From: JABMNT01 sp048262655
Lineage (GTDB): Bacteria; Pseudomonadota; Alphaproteobacteria; Rhodospirillales; Casp-alpha2
Direction of reading: 5' to 3'
Assembly: GCA_048262655.1 (NCBI GenBank)
Contig: JBLXEY010000010.1
Span: 1 to 64,000, forward strand
DNA length: 64,000 bases
Below the pieces are notes generated by a model. That model was not told the origin of the DNA. It ran no database searches and worked only from the letters and a program-made list of their open reading frames with translations. Positions within the stretch are counted from its first letter, which is position 1, and each line of letters opens with the position of its first letter. Below, one piece after another: positions 17,955 to 26,161 of this stretch. The translations under genes were made by a program, and so were the position numbers.

Positions 17955-19303
17955 ACTTGCTTCCAATCTTCAGCAAAATAACATTGAGCAGGTAACCAAT
18001 GAACGACCTGACGCGCCATCGCTTCGCGAACCTTTAAATCGGAAATCTCTTCCAAGGCTTCAGCGATAAATGATTGAATCAGGAGATTTCTTGCCATGGC
18101 TTCTGGAATACCCCGAGAGCGAAGATAAAACAGCGATGTTTCATCGATCTGCCCGGTTGTTGATCCATGGGAACATTTGACATCATCCGCGTAGATTTCC
18201 AATTCGGGCTTGGCATCCATTTCGGCCCGGCTGGACAACAGCAGCGCACGCGACATTTGATGCCCATCCGTTCGCTGTGCATCTTTATGCACAACTAATT
18301 TACCCTGGAAGACGCCTCGTGATTCGTCATTCAAGACGCCTTTAAAGACTTCGCGGGCTGTCGTATCGGGGACCAAGTGATCGATAATTGTCGTATTATC
18401 GCAATGTTCGCGAGCTTTCATCAAATAGGCCCCGCTCAAGTTACAGTGACCACCACGCCCCTCCAGGCGCACCCGCGTTTCAGTTCTTGATAACCTGCCG
18501 CCAATGGCCAGATTAAAATTTTCATAGGTCGCATCCCGGCCCACACGTACGTTTATGGCGGACAAGTGCAAGGCTTCCATACAATCCGCCTGAATGGTGT
18601 AGTGACGTAAAATCGCCCCATCACCAACGGATATATCCGTAACGGCATTATTGAAGTAAGCTCCTGTCGCGATACCCGCATGGTGCTTTACCAATGTCGC
18701 CTGGCTTCCCGCCTCCATAACAAAGAGGTTACGGGGATGCCGATAAATAGGCCCATCCGTTCCCCCGTTCAGATGAATGATTTCAATCGGTTCATCAACG
18801 ACAAAACCTTTTGCAACACGAAGTACCGTTCCACTTTCCATCATCGCCATGTTGAGAGCTGAGAACCCCTGATCATAAGCGAGCGGATCACTACTTATGT
18901 GTTCTTTGATGAATTCCGGTTCTTTTTCCAGAACCAGGGAAAATGGCTCGAGCGAAACTCCCTCGGGCAGAGCTTCAAGGCGTGACAACTCCGGATGGAT
19001 AATCCCGTTGACGTAAACCAGACGCGCGACATTGGTATCCGTATCGAAGAATGCAGGGATACCGCTGACGGCAACTTGGCCATCTTCCCAGGTTGCTGCG
19101 CGCAAGCCTTGATCGTTTAAGTTTGGAAGGCGGGTGTATTTCCAGCTTTCTGTTTTTGTCGTCGGCAGCCCGATTTCAGCAAACCGCTCTATGCCTGCAA
19201 GACGCTTCGCATCAAGCCATTTAAGTTGAGCACCCGGCAGCCGCTCTTTTGCAGCATCGAATTGATCAACAAAGGGCTGAGTTGCATTGATTACATTACT
19301 CAT
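17951..19303 (-). CDS. sufD: SufD scaffold protein
   Basis: A 450-residue beta-helix protein that pairs with SufB in the SufBC2D scaffold. The C-terminal part shows FQGKLVVHKDAQRTDGHQMSRALLLS and DDVKCSHGSTTGQID, which carries the histidine important for cluster building. The N-terminal region is the usual variable helical part. It starts 19 bases after sufC. Confidence 0.92.
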   Translation of the reverse strand: MSNVINATQPFVDQFDAAKERLPGAQLKWLDAKRLAGIERFAEIGLPTTKTESWKYTRLPNLNDQGLRAATWEDGQVAVSGIPAFFDTDTNVARLVYVNGIIHPELSRLEALPEGVSLEPFSLVLEKEPEFIKEHISSDPLAYDQGFSALNMAMMESGTVLRVAKGFVVDEPIEIIHLNGGTDGPIYRHPRNLFVMEAGSQATLVKHHAGIATGAYFNNAVTDISVGDGAILRHYTIQADCMEALHLSAINVRVGRDATYENFNLAIGGRLSRTETRVRLEGRGGHCNLSGAYLMKAREHCDNTTIIDHLVPDTTAREVFKGVLNDESRGVFQGKLVVHKDAQRTDGHQMSRALLLSSRAEMDAKPELEIYADDVKCSHGSTTGQIDETSLFYLRSRGIPEAMARNLLIQSFIAEALEEISDLKVREAMARQVVHWLPAQCYFAEDWKQV

Positions 19304-19322
19304 CTATTCGGTTCCGTTCCAC

Positions 19323-20072
19323 CTATTCGGCCGCTACGCCATATTCGGCATAGCCTTTTTCTTCAAGCTCAAGCGCCAACTCCTTGCCACCCGAACGCTG
19401 AATCTTTCCATGTGCCAATACATGGACAAAATCAGGAACGATGTAATCGAGCAAACGCTGATAGTGTGTGATCATCAGAATAGCGCGATCATCCGAGCGC
19501 AATTGATTGACGCCATTCGAGACAATTTTCAAAGCATCGATATCGAGACCGGAATCCGTCTCATCAAGAACCGCAAGTTTTGGATCGAGCACAGCCATTT
19601 GCAAGATTTCATTGCGCTTTTTTTCACCGCCAGAAAATCCAACGTTAACTGCGCGCTTTAGCATGTCTTTACCAATACCAAGTTCTTCTGTTTTGGCTTT
19701 TATCATTTTAACGAACTGCATAGCGTCAAGTTCATCTTCGCCATGGTGACGGCGGATTGAATTTAAGGCTTCTTTCAAAAAGGTTGTATTGGGAACCCCA
19801 GGAATTTCAACCGGGTACTGAAATGCCAGGAAGACACCTTCAGCCGCCCGGATTTCAGGGTCCATCTCCGTCAAATCAACGCCATTGTAAAGAATTTCAC
19901 CTTCGGTCACTTCGTATCCATCTTTACCGGCAATCAAGTAGGATAACGTGCTTTTACCTGACCCATTCGGCCCCATAATCGCATGAACTTCACCGGCGTT
20001 AATCGTCAGATCGATCCCTTTAAGAATTTCTTTCCCATCGACGGTCGCATGTAGGTTTTTTATTTCGAGCAT
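19323..20072 (-). CDS. sufC: SufC ATPase
   Basis: A 249-residue ABC-type ATPase without a membrane domain. Walker A is GPNGSGKSTLS, the signature FSGGEKKRNEI, Walker B LAVLDETDSGLD and the switch histidine lies in ITHYQR. SufC drives conformational change in the SufB-SufD scaffold. The ETDSGLD variant and KKRNE are specific to SufC. It lies between sufB and sufD. Confidence 0.95.
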   Translation of the reverse strand: MLEIKNLHATVDGKEILKGIDLTINAGEVHAIMGPNGSGKSTLSYLIAGKDGYEVTEGEILYNGVDLTEMDPEIRAAEGVFLAFQYPVEIPGVPNTTFLKEALNSIRRHHGEDELDAMQFVKMIKAKTEELGIGKDMLKRAVNVGFSGGEKKRNEILQMAVLDPKLAVLDETDSGLDIDALKIVSNGVNQLRSDDRAILMITHYQRLLDYIVPDFVHVLAHGKIQRSGGKELALELEEKGYAEYGVAAE

Positions 20073-20109
20073 CTATTCCTCAAATTTCAATAAGTTGTAT
20101 ACGTAAAAG

Positions 20110-21573
20110 TTAACCGACGCTGCCTTCAAGGCTAATCCCCACCAGCTTTTGTGCTTCAACGGCGAACTCCATGGGGAGTTGCTGGAGAACTTCGCGGCAG
20201 AATCCGTTAACCACCAACGCGACAGCCGCTTCTTCATCAATGCCACGCTGACGCAGGTAGAACAGTTGATCTTCATTAATTTTTGACGTGGTCGCTTCGT
20301 GTTCGACCACAGAAGATTTATTTTTGCTTTCAATGTATGGAACGGTATGCGCTCCGCATTGATCGCCAACAAGCAGTGAATCACACTGCGTATAGTTACG
20401 CGCACCTTCTGCTTTCGGTCCCATGCGCACGAGGCCACGATAAGTCTGGTCGGACTTACCCGCCGAGATCCCTTTTGAGATAATTCTCGACGTGGTGTTC
20501 TTTCCTAGGTGGATCATCTTAGTGCCGGTATCAGCCTGCTGATGATTATTGGTAATCGCAATTGAGTAAAATTCACCGACTGAATTGTCGCCCTGCAGAA
20601 TGCAGCTTGGGTACTTCCAGGTCACGGCAGAACCAGTTTCAACCTGTGTCCATGAAATCTTGGAATTTTTCCCACGGCACGCGCCACGCTTGGTCACAAA
20701 ATTATAGATGCCACCCTTGCCTTCTGCGTCACCGGGGTACCAGTTCTGCACGGTCGAATACTTGATTTCGGCATCATCCATGACGATCAGTTCGACAATG
20801 GCCGCATGCAACTGGTTGTCATCACGCATGGGCGCAGTACAGCCTTCCAGATAGCTGACGTAGGAGCCTTCTTCGGCAATGATCAGCGTACGCTCAAACT
20901 GGCCTGTGTTTTCCGCGTTAATGCGAAAATAGGTGGAAAGCTCCATCGGACACTTAACGCCTTTCGGGATATAGACGAAGGATCCATCCGTAAACACGGC
21001 CGAGTTCAAACAGGCATGCTTGTTGTCCGTATAAGGAACGACACTGCCCATGTATTTTTGCACAAGTTCCGGACAGCGCTGTACGGCTTCTGAAATCGGG
21101 CAAAAGATGACACCAACTTCTTCCAGTTTATGTTTAAACGTGGTCGCAACGGAGACGGAATCGAACACGGCATCGACAGCAACGCCCGCCAACCGTTCTT
21201 GTTCGAATAACGGGATACCGAGTTTTTCATAAGTTCTGAGCAATTCTGGATCCACATCATCCAGGCTTTGCGGCCCATCGCCAACAGACTTGGGAGCCGA
21301 ATAATAATAGGAATCCTGATAGTCGATCTCAGGGAAATCCGGTTTCTGCCATTGCGGATCAGGCATCGTCAACCAATGACGGTACGCCTTCAACCGGGAT
21401 TCCAACAACCATTCCGGCTCGTTCTTTTTCGCTGAAATAAATCGGATAATATCTTCGTTAAGACCCTTAGGCGCAGTATCAACCTCAACATCCGTAACGA
21501 ACCCATACTTGTAGGTTTCATCCGTAAACTCACGAACCTGCTCAATGGTTTGCTCTTTGCCGGACATTTCCAT
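20110..21573 (-). CDS. sufB: SufB scaffold protein
   Basis: A 487-residue protein, the cluster-building partner of SufC and SufD. Family landmarks are AFDSVSVATTFK-like text near residue 140, CPISEAVQRCPELV, GSFVYIPKGVKCPMELSTYFRIN, and the cysteine-bearing C-terminal CDSLLVGDQCGAHTVPY followed by VEHEATTSKI. The length matches the family. It begins 21 bases after iscS and ends 37 bases before sufC. Confidence 0.95.
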   Translation of the reverse strand: MEMSGKEQTIEQVREFTDETYKYGFVTDVEVDTAPKGLNEDIIRFISAKKNEPEWLLESRLKAYRHWLTMPDPQWQKPDFPEIDYQDSYYYSAPKSVGDGPQSLDDVDPELLRTYEKLGIPLFEQERLAGVAVDAVFDSVSVATTFKHKLEEVGVIFCPISEAVQRCPELVQKYMGSVVPYTDNKHACLNSAVFTDGSFVYIPKGVKCPMELSTYFRINAENTGQFERTLIIAEEGSYVSYLEGCTAPMRDDNQLHAAIVELIVMDDAEIKYSTVQNWYPGDAEGKGGIYNFVTKRGACRGKNSKISWTQVETGSAVTWKYPSCILQGDNSVGEFYSIAITNNHQQADTGTKMIHLGKNTTSRIISKGISAGKSDQTYRGLVRMGPKAEGARNYTQCDSLLVGDQCGAHTVPYIESKNKSSVVEHEATTSKINEDQLFYLRQRGIDEEAAVALVVNGFCREVLQQLPMEFAVEAQKLVGISLEGSVG

Positions 21574-21594
21574 GCACTTCTTCCTTTATATTCG

Positions 21595-22797
21595 TTACGC
21601 TGCAGTTACGTTGGCATTATGGCCAGCCGCATCTCGCAACTTCAAAACTTCGCCAGTGATCAAATCACAAGCCTTTATGATCTCGTCGTCTGTTGTAAAT
21701 CTTCCAAGCCCGACACGGACGGACCCACCCGCATCAGCTTCATCAAGACCCATAGCCCTTAAAACATAAGACGGCTCAACCGTTGCAGATGTGCAGGCCG
21801 ACCCTGTCGAGATCGCCAACCCCTTGAGGCTGCTGACCAAGTCGTCACCACTCACACCAGGAAACATCAAATTTAAATTACCTGCGACACGAACATCCAT
21901 TGATCCGTTCACCTGCACGTCCGGTAAATTTATACGCAATGTTTCAAGCATCAGATCCCTTTGCCCTTCCAGGCGGGTTGCCTCTTCTGCCATTTCGATC
22001 CGCGCCAGTTCTGCAGCTTCTCCCATCCCGACGCAAAGCGGTGCAGGCAGGGTCCCGGCGCGAAATCCCCGCTCCTGGCCTCCACCATCCAGCAAAGGCT
22101 CCAGCCGCACCCTAGGGCGGCGGCGAATATACAAAGCTCCGATACCCATTGGGCCATACATCTTGTGGCCAGAGATACTCAAGAGATCGATCTTCATGGC
22201 ATCAACATCCAGCGCGATCTTGCCAACGGCCTGAGCACAATCGGTATGGAAATAAACGCCGTGCTCTCTGCAAATAGCGCCGATTTGTGCAAGGGGCTGA
22301 ATAACGCCGACCTCGTTGTGGACACCAATCACGGAAACCATAAGTGTCTTGTCTTCGATCGCCGCCGACAACTGATCAAGATCGATTAAGCCGTCAGGGT
22401 TCACGTCAAGATAGGTCACACGAAAACCTTCGTTTTCCAGTCTCCGGAAACTTTCCAATACACACTTATGTTCAATTTTTGTGGTAATCAGGTGATCACC
22501 GCGCGACTTGTTGAAACGCGCCAGGCCCTTGATTGCCAGATTGTTGGATTCTGTTGCCCCTGACGTAAACACAATCTCCCGTGATTCAGCACCAATTAAC
22601 GTCGCTATTTTTTGCCGCGCTGCCTCAACCGCATCTGACGCTTCCCAACCGAAGGAATGGCCACCGGAGTGGGGATTACCAAATTTTTGAGTAAAATAAG
22701 GCAGCATTGCATCAACAACACGCGGGTCTGTTTGCGTTGTCGCCTGATTATCCAAATAGATCGGACCTTTCGGTCGTTGTTGGCTCATCGTATTCAT
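21595..22797 (-). CDS. iscS: IscS-type group I cysteine desulfurase
   Basis: A 400-residue PLP enzyme. The PLP lysine is in SISGHKMYGPMG, and the active cysteine sits in the long loop STGSACTSATVEPSYVLRAMG, nearly identical to E. coli IscS. The start YLDNQATTQTDPRV is also typical. It would deliver sulfur to cluster assembly and to tRNA thiolation, for example MnmA. It lies between a NifS-like paralogue and sufB. A second ATG lies three codons in. Confidence 0.92.
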   Translation of the reverse strand: MNTMSQQRPKGPIYLDNQATTQTDPRVVDAMLPYFTQKFGNPHSGGHSFGWEASDAVEAARQKIATLIGAESREIVFTSGATESNNLAIKGLARFNKSRGDHLITTKIEHKCVLESFRRLENEGFRVTYLDVNPDGLIDLDQLSAAIEDKTLMVSVIGVHNEVGVIQPLAQIGAICREHGVYFHTDCAQAVGKIALDVDAMKIDLLSISGHKMYGPMGIGALYIRRRPRVRLEPLLDGGGQERGFRAGTLPAPLCVGMGEAAELARIEMAEEATRLEGQRDLMLETLRINLPDVQVNGSMDVRVAGNLNLMFPGVSGDDLVSSLKGLAISTGSACTSATVEPSYVLRAMGLDEADAGGSVRVGLGRFTTDDEIIKACDLITGEVLKLRDAAGHNANVTAA

Positions 22798-22806
22798 TTG
22801 TTTTAC

Positions 22807-23931
22807 CTATCCAACCAGTGCACGGTTTCCACCGACACCGGTTTTTGCAAATATGGAACCCCAAACCTCAATAAAGCGCTCAACATCACTGCCGACAGTA
22901 TCCCAGCCAAGGCTTACGCGGATCGCCGTCAGCGCCTCTTCATCATCCACACCCATCGCCGCCAGAACATGACTGGGCTCAACCTTTCCAGATGAACAGG
23001 CGGAACCGGAGCTGACACAAACCCCCGCCAGGTCAAACGCCATCAGTTGTGTTTCCGCCGGGACGCCAGGCATCGCCAGACACACTGTATTTGGGAGCCG
23101 CGGCGACATCTCACCATATACTTGTGTTGAGGCGAGCCGCCGCACCCCGGAAATCAATTGATCCCGCAACTGCCGCAAATCCGCCATCGTATCAAGACCT
23201 TCAAGTGCAGCTTTCGCTGCCGCCCCAAAGCCCGCTATTCCGGCAACGTTCTCCGTGCCAGCGCGCTTTCGACGTTCCTGGCCCCCGCCCAACTGCTGCG
23301 CAACGAGGTCAATACCGGGCTTAACGATCAAAGCACCGACACCCTGGGGGCCGCCGATTTTATGGGCCGAAAGACTAAGCAAATCGACACCAAGCCTCGC
23401 CATGTCAACGGGGATCTTTCCGACTGCCTGAACAGCGTCGCAATGCACCAGAGCGCCATGCGATTTCGCGACTTCGACAAGGTGTTCGATCGGCTGAATC
23501 ACGCCTGTTTCGTTATTTGCCAACATTATGGAAACCAGAACAGGGCCTTCCATGCGTCCCAGCAACTCCCCAAGCGACGCCGAATCAACGATACCGCTTG
23601 CATCAACGGGAACCAGCGGGATGTGTTCCACTGCCTGCAAAGCCGACGGATGTTCAATAGCCGAAACCAGCCAATGGCTAACGGGGGCCCCTTGCAAAGC
23701 CAAATTATTGGCTTCCGTCCCGCACCCGGTAAACACCACATCATTTGCATCCGCACCGACAAGAACCGCCACTTCGTCGCGTGCATCTTCAACAATACGC
23801 CGTGCAAGCCGCCCATTCCGATGCACAGACGACGGATTGCCGACAAGCGACAGCGCGTTAGTGATTGCCGTCACCGCCGCAGGCCGTATCGTCGTCGTCG
23901 CATTGTGATCAAGATAGACGGTATCGTTCAT
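22807..23931 (-). CDS. NifS-like group I cysteine desulfurase
   Basis: A 374-residue paralogue of IscS. It keeps YLDHNATTTIRP at the start, the PLP lysine in SLSAHKIGGPQG and the active cysteine in VSSGSACSSGKVEPSHVL. The middle and C-terminal parts differ strongly from IscS, so it is not a recent duplicate. Alphaproteobacterial SUF operons often hold such a NifS-like gene before iscS. Its distinct job is unknown; division of labour with IscS and SufS is inferred. Confidence 0.9.
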   Translation of the reverse strand: MNDTVYLDHNATTTIRPAAVTAITNALSLVGNPSSVHRNGRLARRIVEDARDEVAVLVGADANDVVFTGCGTEANNLALQGAPVSHWLVSAIEHPSALQAVEHIPLVPVDASGIVDSASLGELLGRMEGPVLVSIMLANNETGVIQPIEHLVEVAKSHGALVHCDAVQAVGKIPVDMARLGVDLLSLSAHKIGGPQGVGALIVKPGIDLVAQQLGGGQERRKRAGTENVAGIAGFGAAAKAALEGLDTMADLRQLRDQLISGVRRLASTQVYGEMSPRLPNTVCLAMPGVPAETQLMAFDLAGVCVSSGSACSSGKVEPSHVLAAMGVDDEEALTAIRVSLGWDTVGSDVERFIEVWGSIFAKTGVGGNRALVG

Positions 23932-23958
23932 ATCATTGTGTCCGATGGGGCCGTCTAC

Positions 23959-24438
23959 TTATTGTGCTGCCAAAAAACGATCTGCAGCGCGATGATCGCG
24001 ATACAATTCGCCACTGGTACCCAGTATGCGCTTTTCGACAACATCATCTAAGCTAACCGAGCTCAAATAGAGGTAAATTTGATTGCCCAGTTCTTCCCAT
24101 AGATCGTGTGTGAGACATCGACTTTTATTTGAATGGCAACCATCTGGTGCCCCCGGCGCACAGCGGGTTGCCGAGATTGGCTCATCTACCGACATGACAA
24201 TATCTGAAATGCGGGTATCGGCAGCAGCCCGCGCCAACAAATATCCACCACCAGGTCCCCTTACCGACTTCACCATCCCGCCCTTACGCAACTTGCCAAA
24301 AAGTTGCTCGAGATAGGACAACGATATTTCTTGCCGTTCTGCAATATCCGCCAGAGCAACCGGCTTGCCGTCCGCCGATTGTGTCGCCAGGTCAACCATT
24401 GCCATAACGGAATAACGGCCTTTTGTGCTAAGTCGCAT
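23959..24438 (-). CDS. iscR: IscR-type Rrf2 transcriptional regulator
   Basis: A 159-residue Rrf2-family repressor. The winged helix is MRLSTKGRYSVMAMVDLA through SYLEQLFGKLRKGGMVKSVRGPGGGY. Three cysteines and a histidine (C93, C101, C108, H111) sit where E. coli IscR binds its 2Fe-2S cluster, but the spacing is wider (seven and six residues between cysteines rather than five and five). It lies second in the operon it probably regulates, and a type-1-like site overlaps the operon promoter at 25371-25403. A perfect palindrome lies 26 bases before its start. Confidence 0.9.
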   Translation of the reverse strand: MRLSTKGRYSVMAMVDLATQSADGKPVALADIAERQEISLSYLEQLFGKLRKGGMVKSVRGPGGGYLLARAAADTRISDIVMSVDEPISATRCAPGAPDGCHSNKSRCLTHDLWEELGNQIYLYLSSVSLDDVVEKRILGTSGELYRDHRAADRFLAAQ

Positions 24439-24463
24439 ATTCTTCTCCTGATTATTATCGCTA

Positions 24464-24482
24464 CTGGTTATTCAATAACCAG
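24464..24482. promoter_or_regulatory. perfect 19-base palindrome between cysE and iscR
   Basis: On the minus strand CTGGTTATTGAATAACCAG, nine-base arms around one base. It lies in the 78-base gap between the cysE stop and the iscR start. No T-run follows, so it is a poor intrinsic terminator; an operator or an mRNA processing hairpin is more likely. Confidence 0.5.
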
Positions 24483-24516
24483 CGGCACCATTCTTGATTT
24501 AGCCGACATATGTGAA

Positions 24517-25269
24517 CTAGGCAGCGGGCTTACTCCGCTTGCCTGAAACTCTTGATGTTGATTTCTTTGTTTTCTTGGCCGTCGCGCCAGAGGCTTCGGC
24601 TTCAAGCTCTTCGACACGCTCCATCAAAACAGAAACTTGCCCACGCAGCGCTTCTATCGTTTGCAGCACAGGATCCGGATTACCATCGGGATCTGTTGCA
24701 TAAGCTCTAAACTCTGCAGATTTCTTTTTATTTTTCGGCAAGACAACACGCGCCGGAATTCCAACGGCTGTAACGCCTGCCGGGATATCAGATGCAACAA
24801 CCGCATTCGATCCAACACGCGCATCTGCGCCTACAGTGATGGGACCCAGAATCTGTGCACCAGAGCCTACGATCACCCCATCCCCGAGTGTCGGATGTCT
24901 CTTAACGCCGATCTGCGCGCTTGAATCTACCGACGGTGCCACGCCGCCCAGCGTGACGTCATGATAAAGCGTCACATCGTCGCCAATAATTGATGTTTCG
25001 CCGATCACTACACCAGCACCATGGTCAATAACGAAACCACGCCCGATGATTGCCCCCGGGTGAATTTCAATTCCGGTAAACAGACGACCGACTTGAGAGA
25101 CAAACCGGCCAAGAAACTTGGCCCCCCGCACCCACAAAGCATGACTGAGCCGATAAAAGACAAGCGCGTGAAAGCCCTGGTAAAGTACAATGACTTCAAA
25201 ACTTGACCGCGCAGCAGGGTCACGAGATTTATAAGCCGCTATATCTTCCTGAAATCGCTTGAAAATCAT
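24517..25269 (-). CDS. cysE: serine O-acetyltransferase CysE
   Basis: A 250-residue left-handed beta-helix acetyltransferase that makes O-acetylserine, the precursor of cysteine. Hexapeptide repeats run from IEIHPGAIIGRGFVIDHGAGVVIGET onward, with DVTLYHDVTLGG, the HPTLGDGVIVGSGAQILG rungs and VVASDIPAGVTAVGIPARVV. The N-terminal domain is short, as in the Bacillus-type enzymes. The last 20 residues are a lysine-rich tail (KKTKKSTSRVSGKRSK) that replaces the common cysteine-feedback tail. As the first gene of the Fe-S operon it ties cysteine supply to cluster building. Confidence 0.93.
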   Translation of the reverse strand: MIFKRFQEDIAAYKSRDPAARSSFEVIVLYQGFHALVFYRLSHALWVRGAKFLGRFVSQVGRLFTGIEIHPGAIIGRGFVIDHGAGVVIGETSIIGDDVTLYHDVTLGGVAPSVDSSAQIGVKRHPTLGDGVIVGSGAQILGPITVGADARVGSNAVVASDIPAGVTAVGIPARVVLPKNKKKSAEFRAYATDPDGNPDPVLQTIEALRGQVSVLMERVEELEAEASGATAKKTKKSTSRVSGKRSKPAA

Positions 25270-25370
25270 GGGTCTTTCTATATTTTCTAATCCCGTTTCA
25301 ATCGCATCTGGCGACCAAACGAAAAGATTAACACGATGCCCGTTCGCGCATTTTCAGAGGGCATGAAAGA

Positions 25371-25399
25371 TATATAGTATACCCGACTAAACTGGTCAA
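25371..25399 (-). promoter_or_regulatory. sigma70-type promoter of the cysE-iscR-suf operon
   Basis: On the minus strand TTGACC (25394-25399) and TATATA (25371-25376) are separated by exactly 17 bases and point to cysE. The predicted transcription start is near 25364, giving a leader of about 95 bases. The elements lie inside or beside the IscR-like box. Confidence 0.65.
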
Positions 25400-25403
25400 G
25401 TAA
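25379..25403. promoter_or_regulatory. IscR type-1-like binding site over the operon promoter
   Basis: The site reads ATACCCGACT, AAACT, then GGTCAAGTAA. Against the E. coli type-1 consensus (ATASYYGACT, RWWWY, AGTCRRSTAT) I count 22 of 25 positions matching. It covers the -35 element and spacer of the promoter, where a repressor would block RNA polymerase, as in the E. coli iscR promoter. Confidence 0.7.
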
Positions 25404-25443
25404 TCAGGAATAATTAAATTTTGCGTTCGTTTTCTGCTAAAAA

Positions 25444-25467
25444 TTACTTGACTAATAGGCTTGGTAT
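25444..25467. promoter_or_regulatory. second IscR-like site, one good half
   Basis: The left half TTACTTGACT equals the strong half of the first site read on the opposite strand, while the right half, GGCTTGGTAT, is poorly conserved and one base closer. It lies 38-61 bases before the alpha/beta hydrolase ATG at 25505 and contains a -35-like TTGACT (25448-25453), but no good -10 follows. Confidence 0.4.
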
Positions 25468-25504
25468 TTCACCCATTAACCGTAGACTGGAACCATCTTA
25501 AATC

Positions 25505-26161
25505 ATGCCTGAAGTCATTTTTAACGGCCCAGAGGGCCGCCTCGAAGGCCGCTATCACCATTCAAAAATACCGAATGCCCCGGCGGCAATTTTGTTGCAC
25601 CCTCACCCGCAACACGGCGGCACCATGAATAATAAAGTGGTCTATTCCCTTTATCAAAGCTTCGTAAAGCGTGGATTCTCGACATTACGCTTCAACTTTA
25701 GAGGTGTCGGACGCTCACAAGGGGTATTCGACAGCGGGCTTGGGGAACTCAGTGATGCGGCTTCCGCTCTTGATTGGATGCAGACCTACAATCCGAACGC
25801 ACAGACATGCTGGATCGCAGGATTTTCATTTGGTGCCTGGATTGGAATGCAATTAATGATGCGACGCCCGGAAATTTCCGGCTTCATTTCAATTGCGCCT
25901 CCCGCCAATATCCATGATTTCTCTTTCCTTGCGCCATGCCCCGCATCCGGGCTCATTTTGCACGGAGACAAAGACGATGTCGTTCCTATTTCAGCAACGG
26001 ACAAGCTCGCTCAGAAACTGCAAAAACAAAAAACAATTGAAATCGATTACCGTGTTGTCAAAGGCTGCGACCACTTCTTCCAAAGCCATCTGACTGAAAT
26101 GATTGGTCACGTCGATGATTATCTGGATAAAAATTATAAGCCAGACGCTGTCGCTGAGTAA
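25505..26161 (+). CDS. alpha/beta hydrolase
   Basis: A 218-residue single-domain hydrolase. The oxyanion region is LHPHPQHGGTMNNKVV, the nucleophile elbow is AGFSFGAWIG (serine in GFSFG), the acid is likely the aspartate in HGDKDDVVP, and the histidine lies in GCDHFF. This pattern fits the COG2945 group of small hydrolases with unknown substrate. It is divergent from the cysE-iscR-suf operon and shares its regulatory region. Its stop codon directly abuts that of convergent anmK. Confidence 0.85.
   Translation: MPEVIFNGPEGRLEGRYHHSKIPNAPAAILLHPHPQHGGTMNNKVVYSLYQSFVKRGFSTLRFNFRGVGRSQGVFDSGLGELSDAASALDWMQTYNPNAQTCWIAGFSFGAWIGMQLMMRRPEISGFISIAPPANIHDFSFLAPCPASGLILHGDKDDVVPISATDKLAQKLQKQKTIEIDYRVVKGCDHFFQSHLTEMIGHVDDYLDKNYKPDAVAE

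Noticed and set aside
17955..17966. Longer SufS start (TTG)
   Set aside because: ATG 17954 overlaps the sufD stop as ATGA and has GGAAG at proper spacing.
23158..24051. 297-residue plus-strand ORF over the NifS-like and iscR genes
   Set aside because: Antisense shadow of two clear PLP-enzyme and regulator genes; composition is not protein-like.
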